From JACVRM01 sp963809765 (GTDB lineage Bacteria; Actinomycetota; Thermoleophilia; Gaiellales; Gaiellaceae): 64,000 nt of DNA. The DNA is taken from assembly GCA_963809765.1 (NCBI GenBank), contig CAWEKT010000003.1, forward strand, positions 930,001 through 994,000, read 5' to 3'. Made by a program: the position numbers and the translations under genes. This document shows, piece by piece, positions 34,296-44,763 of this stretch. Within the stretch, counting starts at the first letter, position 1. Each line of letters opens with the position of its first letter. The notes under the pieces were generated by a model, which was given only the letters and a program-made list of their open reading frames with translations, was not told the DNA's origin and made no database searches.

Positions 34296-37072
34296 CTAGG
34301 TCAGCGTCACCCGAACCGTCTTGACGATGCGGTCGAGCTTCAGCTCGGGCACCTGCACCAAACGGTTGGTCGGCACGACGCGCTGCACGCGGCGCAGCGT
34401 CTTGCCGTTGCTCTTGACGAGACGAACCTCGATCGACGCGGTCTTGCCAGGCGCGTTCACTCGCACCTCGACGACTCGCGAGCGCTTGCCGTCATCGACG
34501 ACCGTCGTGATCCGAACCAGCGCCACCGTGGCCGAGGCCGGCTGGGACGGCGCCGGGTTGGGCGCCGCGCCGGTGCCGCTCGTGGAGAGCAGCTTCGCGG
34601 CCACCGACGTCACCACGCCGGTCGAGCTTCAGCTTCGGCACCTGCACGACGCGGTTCACCGTCACCGCGCGCTTCACCCGCCGCAGCGTCTTGCCGTTCG
34701 CCTTGACGAGTCGCAGCTCGAGCGTCGCGCTCCGGGTGGAGCTGTTGACCCGCACCTCGACGACCCGCGCCCGCTTGCCCTCGACCGTCACGGTCTTGAT
34801 CCGCAGGAGGGCGATTCCCGCCTTCGGCGCGGGCGTCGTGGTCGTCGGCGTCGTCGTGGTCGACGTCGTCGTGGTGGTCGGCGTCGTGGTCGTGGGCGCC
34901 GTCGTGAGCGGCCGCGTCGTCGTCGGCCGGGTGGTCGTCGTCGTCGTGGTCGGCGTGGTCGGCGTCGTCGTCGTGGTCGTCGTCGTGGTCGTCGTCGTCG
35001 TGCTCCCGGGCGGCGGCGGGCAGTACGAGAAGTCGACCGGCCGGGTGCGTTCCACGCGCTCGTCGGCAAACTCCGCCGTCACGCTGCCGTTCGCGATGGA
35101 GCACGGGGCGAGCACCTCGATCTGCGCCTCGCCGTCCCAGTCCGTCTCGATGCAGAGCTTGCCCGACACCGTCGAGCGTGAACGGCGTGCCCGCCGGGTA
35201 GGACGTGATGCTGGTGGCGCCGCGGGCGGAGAAGCACACCTTGCTCTGCGCCATCGCCGTGCCGTCGATGTCGATGCTCTGCGCCGTGCAGATGTACGCG
35301 ATCCGATCCGCGCCCGACGCGCCCTTCGGAGCGCACGTGACGTCCTTGAGGTAGCTGTTGTACGTGCTCTCCGTCAGGACGTTCGAGACCTTGTCCGGGT
35401 CGAGCACCGACTGGCCCGGATAGCGGGCGATCGCCGTGATGTCGGCCGTGCCGAGGGGCGAGACGTCCTGCAGGTCACAGCCCCGCGTGGAGGTCTCGAC
35501 ACCCGGATACAGCTGCATCAGGCCGTCGAAGTAGAAGTCCCAGCCGGGCACGTACTTGACCATTGCCTCTCCGTGCTCGTCGCTGTAGACGACGACCGTC
35601 TGGTCGCCGCTCGGGCTCGGCCGATACTCCGGCGCGCCCGCGCGGTAGCGGTACAAGCAGCCCGTGTCCTGCCCGACGACGCTCTCCAGCACGTTCTCGA
35701 GCTCCCAGTACGCGTAGCTGCAGTCCTCGAGCGGCTGCGGCGGCCCGGCGCCCGGGTCGCAGGTGAATGCCTTCGGGTAGCTCAGGGACCACGGCGCGTC
35801 CGTGCCCGACGCGAGCCCGAGCCCGGCCAGCTCGGCTCGGGTCGACGGGATGAACGAGCGGTAGAACGGCGCGTACAGGTTGTGGGCCGTGTCGTACCCG
35901 GCGTCCGCCGCACGCATGTAGACGTCTTCCTTGTCGAGCGCCTCGAGCGTGCCGGCGCCGCTGATGTCGCCGGGCGCGCCCGTGTTCGGCTCGATCGCGA
36001 CGTCGATCGGCGCGGACGGCATGACGACGTCGCCGGCCGTGACGCGGCCGTCGCCCAGGAACGTCGCGTCCGGACGAAGCGGGTCGTACGGGCCGACGGC
36101 GAGGCCTGACGTCAGCGTCGGCCAGATGCGCGAGAAGGGTCCCTCCTCGCCGAGACCGCCGGCGCAGTTGTCGACCGAGTCGAACACCGTGTCCAGCACA
36201 GGCAGGAAGTCGATGCCGAGCTCCTCGCACGGGCCGGAGTAGTCGCTGTCGGGCGACACCTGCGCGTCGGCGTCCGTGTGCCCGGCCGCGAGCGTCTGGT
36301 CGTCGTGCACGTCCCACATCAGCCAAGGCTGGTCGCGGTACGGCGCGTCGGTGCTCGTCGTGCGGGCGAGGATCTGGGCGAGATCGTCGTACCAGGTCGT
36401 CGTGTCACCCTGGCCGGCCGCGGGCGATCCCGAACTCTCGGCCGGAAGCTGGATCACAGCCGGGAGCGGCCCAGTCGGCTGCACGATCTCGGAGAAGCCG
36501 CCGCCGAGCGGCAGCGTCCCGTAGACGCGTGCCCGCAGCCAGTTGTACGAGCCCCAGCCGGGGCCGTCGAAGACCGTCGTGCCGCCGAAGCCGTCGTCCA
36601 GCTTGACCTGCTTGAGGTTGAGCCAGCCGACGAGGAACTGCCGCTTCAGGAGCGACGCGCCAGTGGCCTGGTTCCGAATGTCGAGCTGAAGGCGCGCGAG
36701 CCCGGCGTGCTCCGAGGTCACGCTCGCCTGCACGCACTGCCTGCCCTGGTGACGCGAGCCGGCCGCGGTCTCGACGACGAAGCGAGTGCCGCTCGGGTAG
36801 TCCGGCGCGGGCGCGTCCGAGCGGCTCCACAGCGTGGTCCATACCGCGTCGTACTGAATGCTCCCGTCTGGCTGCGACGGAGTCGAGTCCGGCGTCAGCG
36901 TCGGCGCGCAGTGGACGAGCTTCACGTCCTCGCCGCGCCACGCGAGGTGAGGCCTATTCGAATCCAGTGGCTCGAACGCGGGCCGCTGAGCGCTCGCGTG
37001 AGCCGGTGCGGTCGCAAACGTCGAGGCCGCGACGGCAAGGACCGCCGCGCACCCAACACGCAGTCGCTGCAA
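34296..37072 (-). CDS. Large secreted protein with Thr-rich linker and duplicated C-terminal module
   Basis: Start chosen at TTG 37072, 8 nt after GGGGAGG; an in-frame GTG at 37126 would lengthen the signal peptide (RLRVGCAAVLAVAASTFATAPAHA). About 920 aa. The first ~600 residues are a Cys-containing domain I do not recognise (segments WDVHDDQTLAAGHTD, VPGWDFYFDGLMQLYPG). A linker of about 60 mostly Thr residues follows. Then come two ~75-aa modules that are near duplicates (each with TLRRV, V-Q-V-P-x-L-K-L-D-R and R-V-V-E-V-R-V-N). Frame breaks near 35170 and 34620 are each repaired by one base. A strong terminator follows. It may be a surface or matrix protein; function unknown. Confidence 0.72.
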
Positions 37073-37190
37073 GAAAGAAACCTCCCCTGGTCGCACCCTC
37101 GGTGCCCTGGACCCCTCCAGGAACACTTCTCACTCTGTTCAGCCGGCCACGCTTGTCAAGGGGCTTCTCGCTAAGGCGCGGGAAAGAGGA

Positions 37191-37240
37191 CGGGTCTGTC
37201 CCCGTGCGGCGACGGCGTCGCCGCGCTGGGGACTGACCCG
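37191..37240. repeat. REP-like palindrome, GGGTCTG...CTGACCC family
   Basis: 50-nt palindrome with ends CGGGTCTGTCCCCGTGCGGC and GCTGGGGACTGACCCG, between the secreted-protein start region and the M29 gene end. Closest in sequence to the one at 19830. Confidence 0.85.
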
Positions 37241-37256
37241 AGCCGTTCGGCCCGGC

Positions 37257-38459
37257 TCAGATCTTCCAGGCGCCCTGGATGAGGACCGGGACGCGGTCGC
37301 CGGCTGCGGTGATGCCCGTGACCGCAACGTCCTTCGAGCCGACCATGAAGTCGATGTGCAGCTTGCTGCGGTTGATGCGCGGGAGGTCCTCCTCGCCGAC
37401 GGCGAAGGAGTATGCGTGGCCGAGCGCGAGGTGGCTGGCCGCGTTCTCGTCCAGGAGGGTGTCGTAGAAGACGGTGCCGGTCGAGCCGACCCGCCCCTCA
37501 TCGTCGACGAGCGCGACCTCGCCGAGCCGGGCCGCGTTCTCGTCCGCTGCCAGCGCGGTGCGGAGTGCCTCGGCGCCGGACTCGGCCTCGACGGACACCG
37601 CCCGCCCGCCCTCGAACCGGACCTGCAGTCCCTCGACGGTCCGGCCCGAGAGCTCGAGCGGGCGCGTCGAGCGCACGTGGCCCTCGACGCGCTCCGGATC
37701 CGGCGTCGTGAAGATCTCCTCTGAGGGCAGGTTGACGAGATGCCTGAGCCCGTCTGCGCGTGTGAACTCGGCGGCATGCCAGCTCGACGTCGGGAGCAGG
37801 CCGATGCGCAGGTCGGTTCCCGGCCCCTCCAGGTGGAGTGCGTCGAAGCGGTGCTCCTCGAGCCGGCGGGCGATGGCCACGAGGCCCCTCATGCGCGCCT
37901 CCCAGGCGGCAGGCGGATCGGGCTCATCGAGGCGGCAGACGTGGACGATCTCCCGCCACAGCGTGCTCAGGGCGTCCTCCGGCCCCAGGTCCGGATGCAC
38001 GCGGCGTGCCCAACCAGGCGTCGGACACGGCGCCGCCGTCCAGTTCGTTGTCCGGGCGTTGATGATCTCGCCGAGCTCGACCAGTGCGGGCATCCGGTCG
38101 CGGCCGGCCCGCGCCGCATCCAGATCATCGAGGGCGCCGGGCTCGGCGCTGCCGTTCAGCGCGATCCGCGCCGCGCCCAGATCGCTGAGCTCCTGCAGTC
38201 GGCGGCTCCACCACGGTGGCACGTAGTCGAGCGTGTCCTCCGGTGCGTGCTCGATGCGGGCGCGCTTGACGAGCGGGTCGAAGGACCAGACGTCGACGAA
38301 GCGTGCGCCGCGCTTGTACGCCTCCGCGGCGACGAGGCGGGTCAGCGGCTCCTTGCCCGGCTCGGTCAGGACGCTCACGACCTGATCGGGCTGGACGTTC
38401 GCGGCGAAGCCGACGATCAGGTCGGCGTAAGCCTCGAGCGGCGGCGAGTAGTCCCCCAC
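37257..38459 (-). CDS. M29 family aminopeptidase (AmpS/AmpT-like)
   Basis: 400 aa. Thermophilic metalloaminopeptidase family M29: N-terminal domain with VVSVLTEPGKEPLTRLVAAEAYKRGA; metal-site region with NLPSEEIFTTPDPERVEGH (Glu ligands near 248), LGEVALVDDEGRVG, DENAASHLALGHAYSF (Glu/His) and KLHIDFMVGSKDVAVTG (His/Asp). All expected metal ligands look present and the length is standard. These cytoplasmic enzymes release N-terminal residues from peptides with Co, Zn or Mg. Last gene of a minus-strand run with the PASTA and coiled-coil genes; it starts 12 bp after the PASTA stop, suggesting cotranscription. Confidence 0.92.
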   Translation of the reverse strand: MGDYSPPLEAYADLIVGFAANVQPDQVVSVLTEPGKEPLTRLVAAEAYKRGARFVDVWSFDPLVKRARIEHAPEDTLDYVPPWWSRRLQELSDLGAARIALNGSAEPGALDDLDAARAGRDRMPALVELGEIINARTTNWTAAPCPTPGWARRVHPDLGPEDALSTLWREIVHVCRLDEPDPPAAWEARMRGLVAIARRLEEHRFDALHLEGPGTDLRIGLLPTSSWHAAEFTRADGLRHLVNLPSEEIFTTPDPERVEGHVRSTRPLELSGRTVEGLQVRFEGGRAVSVEAESGAEALRTALAADENAARLGEVALVDDEGRVGSTGTVFYDTLLDENAASHLALGHAYSFAVGEEDLPRINRSKLHIDFMVGSKDVAVTGITAAGDRVPVLIQGAWKI

Positions 38460-38471
38460 GGGCCGCGGAGG

Positions 38472-39749
38472 CTAGCCACTGAGCAGTCCGACGGTGATGG
38501 TCACCCGCCCCGCGGCCGCCAGCCGGTCGCCCGCAGGCGGGCTCTGGGTGAGGACGATGCCGTCCTCGGCCGGATCACTCGTGTCCTGCGTGATGACACG
38601 CACGGTGAATCCGGCCTGCTCCAGACGTTGCGTCGCGGTCGCCTCGTCCTCGCCCGCCACGTCGGGCACGTCGACGCCGTCCGAGACGTCGATGCGCACG
38701 ACGGCGCCCCTCGTCCTCTGGCCGCCGGCGGCCGGAGACTGGCGGATCACACGGCCTTTCGGCTCGGACGACTCCACTGGGTTCGTCTCGACCTCGAGCC
38801 CGGCCGCCCGCAGCCGCCCCGCGGCCGCAGCCTGGGAGAGGCCGACGACATCAGGGACCGTCACGCTGCCTGCCGTCGTGCCCGTGCGGCCGGCCGAGAC
38901 GTTGATCTGCACCGATGATCCTCGGGCGGCCCGCTCGCCGGCAGCCGGGCTCTGGGCGACGACCGTCCCCTCCGCCTCACCGGACGGCACGCGGTTGACG
39001 GCAGCGTCCAGCCCCGCCTCCTCGAGCGCCGCAACGGCCTCGGCCTCCGGGAGTCCGCGCACGTCCGGGACCGCGACCTGCCGCTCGCCGCGCGAGACGC
39101 TCAGGATCACTGTGGTGCCACGCTCCACCTCGGCGCCCGGCGCCGGCTTCTGGGACACGACCTCTCCGGAGGGAGCATCGGCGTCCACCCGCTTGGACTG
39201 CGGTTTCAGCCCCGCCTCGTCCAGGCGCACGAATGCCCGCGCGGCGGGGATGCCTCGCACATCGGGAACCGCGACCGTGCCCTCGCCTGCGCCGATCGTC
39301 AGCGTCACCGTGCTTCCACGCGCGACCGTCTCCCCGGCCGCCGGCTCCTGCTCCGAAACCACGGTCGACGCTCCGTCGCTCTCGCTGCCCACGATACGGG
39401 CACGAAGACCGGCGTCGCCCAGGGCGGCCGTCGCCTCGTCGAGCTGCTTGCCCTCGACTGCCGGCACCTGCACCTGGCCGGCCGTGTCAGTGAGCGGCGC
39501 CGTCGTCGTGTTGTCGTCTCCGTCGTCGCGAGTCAGCGCGTAGAGCGCACCGAGGCCGGCTGCGACGAGCACCAGCAGCGCAAGCAGCCAGGGCCAGATC
39601 CGCGGCGGCGGGGGCTGCGGCGCGCCCGTGACCTCCTCGTGCACTTCGTAGCCCGTGGCGACCGGCTCGAGCTGCTGCGTCGCGGCAGGGTCGGCAGGAG
39701 CCGCAGGCGGAGCGGCCGGGCGCGCGCCACGCCGGCGAAACAGAGGCAC
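38472..39749 (-). CDS. Single-pass membrane protein with five PASTA domains, no kinase
   Basis: 425 aa from GTG 39749, which lies 7 nt after the coiled-coil gene stop. The N-terminal ~70 aa are cytoplasmic (LFRRRGARPAAP, Ala/Pro-rich). One TM segment (WPWLLALLVLVAAGLGALYAL) follows, then five extracellular PASTA repeats of about 65 aa, each with V-P-D-V-x-G and a G-x-V-x-x-Q-x-P-A-x-G turn. PASTA domains bind muropeptides or beta-lactams and usually sit on Ser/Thr kinases or PBPs. Neither catalytic domain is present, so it may be a sensor or scaffold for cell-wall sites, possibly acting with the coiled-coil protein encoded just upstream. Confidence 0.88.
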   Translation of the reverse strand: MPLFRRRGARPAAPPAAPADPAATQQLEPVATGYEVHEEVTGAPQPPPPRIWPWLLALLVLVAAGLGALYALTRDDGDDNTTTAPLTDTAGQVQVPAVEGKQLDEATAALGDAGLRARIVGSESDGASTVVSEQEPAAGETVARGSTVTLTIGAGEGTVAVPDVRGIPAARAFVRLDEAGLKPQSKRVDADAPSGEVVSQKPAPGAEVERGTTVILSVSRGERQVAVPDVRGLPEAEAVAALEEAGLDAAVNRVPSGEAEGTVVAQSPAAGERAARGSSVQINVSAGRTGTTAGSVTVPDVVGLSQAAAAGRLRAAGLEVETNPVESSEPKGRVIRQSPAAGGQRTRGAVVRIDVSDGVDVPDVAGEDEATATQRLEQAGFTVRVITQDTSDPAEDGIVLTQSPPAGDRLAAAGRVTITVGLLSG

Positions 39750-39756
39750 GGCGCCT

Positions 39757-41821
39757 CTATGCCCGCTGCGGCGTCTCGACCAAACTGCCGAAGACGTCGA
39801 CGACGAGGCCGTCGAACGCCGCCGGCAGGAGGCTGTCCGGGCCGACAAAGTCCCGGAGGTAGACGATGTAGGCGCGCCACTCCTCGACGCGCTGCGGAAA
39901 CTCGCCCGCGCGCGCCTCGACGAGGGCCGCCAGCGCGTCGAGGTTCCAGCGGCCGTCGACCTGGATGACGGCCTCGCCCGCCTCCTGCACCTCAGCCTCG
40001 GGCAGGTCGGGCACAAGCGCGATCGAGGGGCGCTCTGCCGCCTCGCCCTCGTCGCGAGCCACGATCTCGACCGGCTCCGGCTGGGGCTCCGACACCCGCT
40101 CGGGCGCAGCCGGCGGCGGCTCGGCACGAGCGAGATCACGGAGCTCGATCTCGCGGTCCATGAGCTCCGTCTCGCGCCGAGCCACTACACGCTCGTGCTC
40201 GGCGATTTCCACGAGCTGGCGCGACGTCTCGAACTCCACCCGCTCGAGCGCCTCCTGCTCGAGGCGCTGCCAGGTGGCGTCGAGCTCAGCCTCGCGAGCG
40301 GTCACCGCCTGCTCGCGGGCGGCCAGGGACTCCTCGAGCTGCCGCCTGCGCTCCTCGAGCTGCTTCGTCAGCTGGCGCTCCCGCTGCTCGAGCTCGCTGC
40401 GCGCACGCCGCTGGCGGTCGGCCGTATCGCGCTCCGCGGTCCGCCGGGCCTGTTCCTGCTCGCGCTGCAGCGCCCGCTCGCGGTCGGCCAGCTCACGCTC
40501 GCGCCGTTCGACGGCCTGCGTGTGCTCGGCCAGCTGCCGCTCGCGCTCGGCGAGTGACTCCGCACGCTGTCCCAGCTCCGTGTCCGCGGCCTGGCGGCGC
40601 TCGCCGAGCTCCGCGTCAAGGGTGCGCTCGCGCTCCTCCAGGGCGGCCAGGCGCTGCGTCTCCTGCTGCTCGACCGCGGCAGACGCTCCGCGACCTGCTG
40701 GTCGACGCGTCGCCAGCGCGCTCCTGTTCGGCGCGCTCCAGGCGAGCGGCGAGCTGGGCCTCGGCCTGCTGCTCGCGCTCCTTGAGCGTTCCCTCGAGCG
40801 CCTCCTGCGCCGCTGCGAGCGCCGTTCGCTGCTCCGTGAGCAGCGACTCCTCGGACTTGAGCTTTCGCTCCCGCTCGTCGAGCATCGAGACGCGCTCGGC
40901 CAGCTTCTGGTCGGCCTGCTGACGGCGCTCGTCGCGTCGCTCCAGGTCTCGCTCCTTGCGCTCGAGCGCCCGCGTGCGCTCCTTCACGTCCTTCTCGCTC
41001 GCGGCCAGCGCGGCCTCTCGACGGGCGAGCGCACCCTCCTGGGTCGCCACCTCGGTCTCGCGCTCGCGCACGTTCTCCGAGAGGCCCGCCTCGCGCTCGT
41101 CCAGCGCCGTCGCCCTGGCCGCGACTGCCTCAGCGAGCCGCTCCAGCTCCGCCTCGCGGGCGGCAAGCTGGCGTTCACGCGGCTGCTGCGTCTTCTGCGC
41201 CTCGGCGAGAGCCGCCTCACCCTCCGTCACCGCCCGCTCCCGCTCGGCGAGCTCGTCGTCGCGGGCCTGGGTGGCGGCGGCCAGCGCCTGCTGCTGATCC
41301 CGTTCTCGCGCTGCCAGGGTCGCGGAGCGCTCCTCGAGCGCGAGGCGCTCGGCGGCGAACTGCTCCTCCCGCCGCGCCACCTCCTGGGCGCGCTCGGCCA
41401 GCTCAGCGGCCTCGGAGCGGGCGCGATTGATGGTGACCTGGTGCAGCTGCTCGGACTGCTCGAACTCCCGCAGCCGCCGCTCGACCTCCGCATGCGATCG
41501 TTGGAGCTCGCCCCGCACCGTCTCGAGCTCCTGCTCGGCGCGCTCGACCGCGCGGGCGCGCTTGTCGAGCTCGCGCGTGCGCGCGGTCAGCTCGCGGTCG
41601 GCCTCCGTGGCGGTGCGCTCGCGGTCCTCGAGTGCTCGCGACCGCTCGGCGACGCGCTCGGCGGCCGCGGCCAGGTCGAGCTGAAGCCGCTCCAGCGAGC
41701 TGGCGTGCCGCTCGCGCTCGCGCTCGAGCAGCGCGCCGATCTCGTCACCAAGCTTCTCCGGGGAAACGCGTCGTCGGCTCCGCAGGACCCCATCCTCCTT
41801 CTGCGATCGCGGAGGATTCAA
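39757..41821 (-). CDS. Long coiled-coil protein
   Basis: About 690 aa, mostly continuous coiled coil rich in Glu, Arg, Ala and Gln with repeats such as LAERERAVTEGEAALAEA and LDERERKLKSEESLLTEQ. After the coil (to about residue 560) a Pro-rich stretch (ARAEPPPAAPERVSEPQPEP) leads to a C-terminal globular segment ending in YLRDFVGPDSLLPAAFDGLVVDVFGSL. Start at TTG 41821 immediately follows the stop of the VOC gene (one base between), so translation may be coupled, though no good ribosome binding site exists. The frame is disturbed near 40690, where one or two bases appear missing. DivIVA/Scy-like scaffolding is a possibility; not a recognised family. Confidence 0.75.
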
Positions 41822-41822
41822 G

Positions 41823-42317
41823 CTAACGAACCCTGTCCGCGTCGGCTGCTGACAGAAGTCCTTCGAGGTCGATCGGAGCGCTGACCATGGCGAGCGTCCC
41901 GTTCGCGTCCCGAGGCCACTCCTCCTGCGGCCGGTCGTGGTAGAGCTCGAGGCCGTTGCCGTCGGGATCCCGGAGGTAGAGGGCCTCGCTCACGCCGTGA
42001 TCCGAGGAGCCGTCGAGCGGCACGTCGTGCTCGGCCAGCCGCCTGAGCGCCCGGCCGAGGGCGGCGCGGGACGGGTAGCGGATCGCCGCGTGGAAGAGCC
42101 CGGTCGTCCCCGGAGCCGGGGGTGAGCCGCCGGCGCTCTCCCAGGTGTTGAGGCCGATGTGGTGGTGGTAGTCGCCGGCCGCGAGGAAGGCGGCCTGGTC
42201 GCCGAGACGCTGCTTGACGTCGAAACCGAGGACGTCGCTGTAGAAGCGCACGGCACGGTCGAGGTCGGCGACCTTCAGATGGACGTGACCGATGTCCGTA
42301 CCGGGGTCGAGCGTCAT
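41823..42317 (-). CDS. VOC/glyoxalase-fold dioxygenase-like protein
   Basis: 164 aa. Vicinal oxygen chelate fold with metal ligands in the expected order: His in IGHVHLKVADLDRAVRFYSDVLGF (about 12), His in GLFHAAIRYP (about 74), and Glu in DPDGNGLELYHDRP (about 128). The DRAVRFYSDVLGFDV helix and the YLRDPDGNGLELY end resemble catechol-2,3-dioxygenase (CatE-like) N-terminal halves; full-length CatE proteins are about 280 aa, so this is a short form. Start ATG 42317 overlaps the stop of the methyltransferase gene (ATGA), indicating an operon. Substrate unknown. Confidence 0.85.
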   Translation of the reverse strand: MTLDPGTDIGHVHLKVADLDRAVRFYSDVLGFDVKQRLGDQAAFLAAGDYHHHIGLNTWESAGGSPPAPGTTGLFHAAIRYPSRAALGRALRRLAEHDVPLDGSSDHGVSEALYLRDPDGNGLELYHDRPQEEWPRDANGTLAMVSAPIDLEGLLSAADADRVR

Positions 42318-43018
42318 GCGGGGCCGATCGCGACGAGGTTGAGACCGGTGTTCACGACCCGCACACGGTACGGGAAGAGCGCCCGCAAGTCTGCAGGGCC
42401 CAGCAGGCGGATGGACGCCGTCTCAGGCTTGCCAAGCGCGGCGAAGAGACGGTCTGCGCTCGGCTTCGGCAGCCAGTGGACAAGCGGCACGAGCGTGTGC
42501 ACCTCGACCGGAAACCAGCGGTTCGGCGTCGAGACGAAGACCCGGCGACCGACACGGCAGAGCTCATGGACGAAGGCCCGCTGGTCGTCGCGGCCGCCGA
42601 CGTGCTCGACGACGGCGTTGGAGAGGGCGATGTCGAACTCGCCGTCCGCGAAGGGCAGCGTGCGCCCGTCCGCGACCACGTACCGCACCGCGGGGAAGGC
42701 CTGCCGGAACCGCGGGAAGTCGGCGACACCGACAGCGGTGATGCGCTGCGGCCAGGGGTACAGCGCCTCGAAGAAGTTGTCGCTCGGGTGGCCGGCCGGG
42801 TCGCCGAAGGCGGCATCCGTCACCCCGACGTCGACGACGGTCGTGCGCTCGTCCGGGTCGAGGCGCGCGAGGAAGAGCCGGAGCTTCCGCCGGCGACTAC
42901 GGAGCGAGACTGCCTGAGCGAGTCGCCGGAGCGAAGGGGGCCTCCTCGTCGGGGGCGCCCAGCTTAGACCGGGCGGGTGTCGGGCCCGCGCCGTATCGTC
43001 CGGCCCGTGGCCGTCCAC
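42314..43018 (-). CDS. Class I SAM-dependent methyltransferase
   Basis: Roughly 235 aa. A Rossmann methyltransferase core is clear: motif I region TTVVDVGVTDAAFGD, acidic strand RYVVADGRTLPFADGEFDIALSNAVVEHVGGRDDQRAFVHELCRVG, and RVFVSTPNRWFPVEVHT after it. The glycine-rich motif I is unusual (V-D-V-G-V-T-D). The start is uncertain: GTG 43018 used here overlaps the divergent glycosylase start at 43007, and no better start with a ribosome binding site is visible; the first ~50 residues may be non-coding. Its stop overlaps the VOC start. Substrate unknown; a cytoplasmic small-molecule or polyketide-type methyltransferase is likely. Confidence 0.78.
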   Translation of the reverse strand: MDGHGPDDTARARHPPGLSWAPPTRRPPSLRRLAQAVSLRSRRRKLRLFLARLDPDERTTVVDVGVTDAAFGDPAGHPSDNFFEALYPWPQRITAVGVADFPRFRQAFPAVRYVVADGRTLPFADGEFDIALSNAVVEHVGGRDDQRAFVHELCRVGRRVFVSTPNRWFPVEVHTLVPLVHWLPKPSADRLFAALGKPETASIRLLGPADLRALFPYRVRVVNTGLNLVAIGPA

Positions 43019-43902
43019 GCCGAGCTGCGCCCGCGCGGCCCCTACTCGCTTCGTCTCTCCGCCCGACACGCAGGCGATGCGACCCGCCGCTTTCGCGACG
43101 GGCTTCTGACCGCCCGCGTCACGGTGGACGGACGGCTCGAGCTCGCTTCGGCTTCGCAGCGCGCCCGACGGCGTCGTCTGCGTGCGCCGCCGAGTCCGAG
43201 GGCGGCATCGAACGCATGCGGTTCATGCTCGGGATCGACGACGACCACTCCGAGTTCGTCCGCCGCTTCGGAGGCGACGCCATGCTCCGCGGCCCGATCA
43301 AGCAGCTCCGCGGGCTGCGACCGCTTCGCACCGACACGGTCTGCCACGCGCTCGTCCGGGCACTGGCGGGCCAGCTGATCGAAGCCCGCCGGGCGCGGGC
43401 GATCGAGCGCCGGATCGTGCGGGCGGCGTCTTCCGTCGAGGGACCGTTCGCAGCCCCGCCGGCGGCTGCCTCGTTCGCCGGAGCGGCTCCGGTTCGCCTC
43501 TGCCGCGACGGCCTGTCGGCGCGGAAGGCGGCGACGCTCGTCCGGCTGTGCCGTTCCGTGGATCTCGAGCGCCTACGAACCGTCGCCCCCGATGCCGCCG
43601 CCGCGCGACTGGAGCGCGAACGCGGCTTCGGCCCCTGGTCGGTCGGCGTCGTCTTCCTGGAGGGTCTCGGCCGCTTCGACCGTGGCATCGTCGGCGACCT
43701 CGGCCTCATCAAGCTGCTCTCGGCGCTGCGCGGGCGCTGGGTCGAGGGCTGGGAGACGGCCGAGCTGCTCGAGCCCTACGGCGAGTGGGCGGGTCTCGCG
43801 AGCGTCTACCTGCTGGCCGGCTGGGGCGGCGGCCTGCTGCCGGTGCCCCGCGACGACTGGCGCCGTCTCCGCGACGCCGAGGCTCGCCCGGCGGCCGCGT
43901 AA
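43007..43902 (+). CDS. DNA-3-methyladenine glycosylase 2-like (AlkA/HhH-GPD)
   Basis: About 297 aa from GTG 43007 after repairing two one-base breaks (near 43152 and 43190). The N-terminal part is AlkA_N-like (LRPRGPYSLRLSARHAGDATRRF). The helix-hairpin-helix is LERERGFGPWSVGVVFLEGLG, and the catalytic Asp follows in RGIVGDLGLIKLL at the position of AlkA Asp238. The enzyme would excise alkylated bases from DNA. The VRALAGQLIEARRARAIERRIV helix matches the family. A GTG 30 bp upstream (42977) is an alternative start. proC follows 34 bp downstream, so a weak operon is possible. Confidence 0.83.
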
Positions 43903-43936
43903 GCGCGACGCCGCCAATCCCTCCTACGATCCGTCC

Positions 43937-44757
43937 GTGGACGAGCGGCGAATCGCGATTCTCGGGACCGGCAAGATCGGCGAGTCGCTGCTGGCCGGCC
44001 TGCTCTCGTCCGGCTGGCGTCGGGCCGACGAGATCGTGGTTACCGGGCGCAGGCAGGAGCGCATCGACGAGCTGCACGAACGCTACGGCGTCGTGGGCAC
44101 GCTCTCGAACGCCGAGGCGGCCGCCAACGCAGCAATGGTCGTGCTCGCCGTCAAGCCGCAGGACTTCGACGTCGCTGCTCGGGGAGATCGGCGGCCTGAT
44201 CACGCCGCGAGCAGACCATCCTCTCCGTCGCGGCCGCGATCCCGACGGCGCAGATCGAGGCGCGCGTCCCGGCTGGTGTGCCAGTCGTGCGCGCGATGCC
44301 GAACACGCCCGCGACGGTGCACGAGGGCGTGGCCGGTGTCTGCGCCGGCTCGCACGCCGACGACGCCCACCTCGCGCTCGCCGAGGAGGTGCTCGCCCAC
44401 GTCGGCTCGGTGGTTCGCGTGCCCGAGCGCTACATGGACGCCGTCACGGCTGTCTCCGGCTCCGGCCCCGCCTACTTCGCCCTCCTGGCCGAGGCGATGA
44501 TCGAGGCCGGCATCCTGCTCGGCCTCTCGCGTGAGATCTCCACGCAGCTCGTCGTCCAGACCATGCTTGGCTCGGCCAAGATGCTCCGTGACGAGGGCAT
44601 CCACCCCGTCGAACTGCGCGAGATGGTCACGTCGCCGGGCGGAACCACCATCCGTGCGATTCGCGAGCTCGAGCGCGCGGGCGTGCGCGCCGCGTTCCTG
44701 AACGCGATTCAGGCCGCCATGGAGCGGTCGCGCGAGCTGGCCGCCGGCGACCCCTAG
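43937..44757 (+). CDS. proC: Pyrroline-5-carboxylate reductase
   Basis: About 272 aa. Rossmann start VDERRIAILGTGKIGESLLAGLLSSGW, central VPVVRAMPNTPATVHEGVAGVCAG, and the family signature TAVSGSGPAYFALLAEAMIEAGILLGLSRE with DEGIHPVELREMVTSPGGTTIRAI after it. The enzyme reduces P5C to proline with NAD(P)H in the cytoplasm. Two breaks at about 44175 (DFDV/LLGEIGG) and 44205 (LITP/EQTIL) are each repaired by deleting one base, and the corrected protein has normal length. That a universally conserved gene is interrupted twice is strong support for sequence error. pgl follows 6 bp downstream. Confidence 0.93.
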
Positions 44758-44763
44758 AGGCCT

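Noticed and set aside
34691..36109. Long plus-strand open frame with Val-rich run opposite the Thr linker
   Set aside because: The Val run is simply the complement of ACG/ACC Thr codons of the minus-strand secreted protein.
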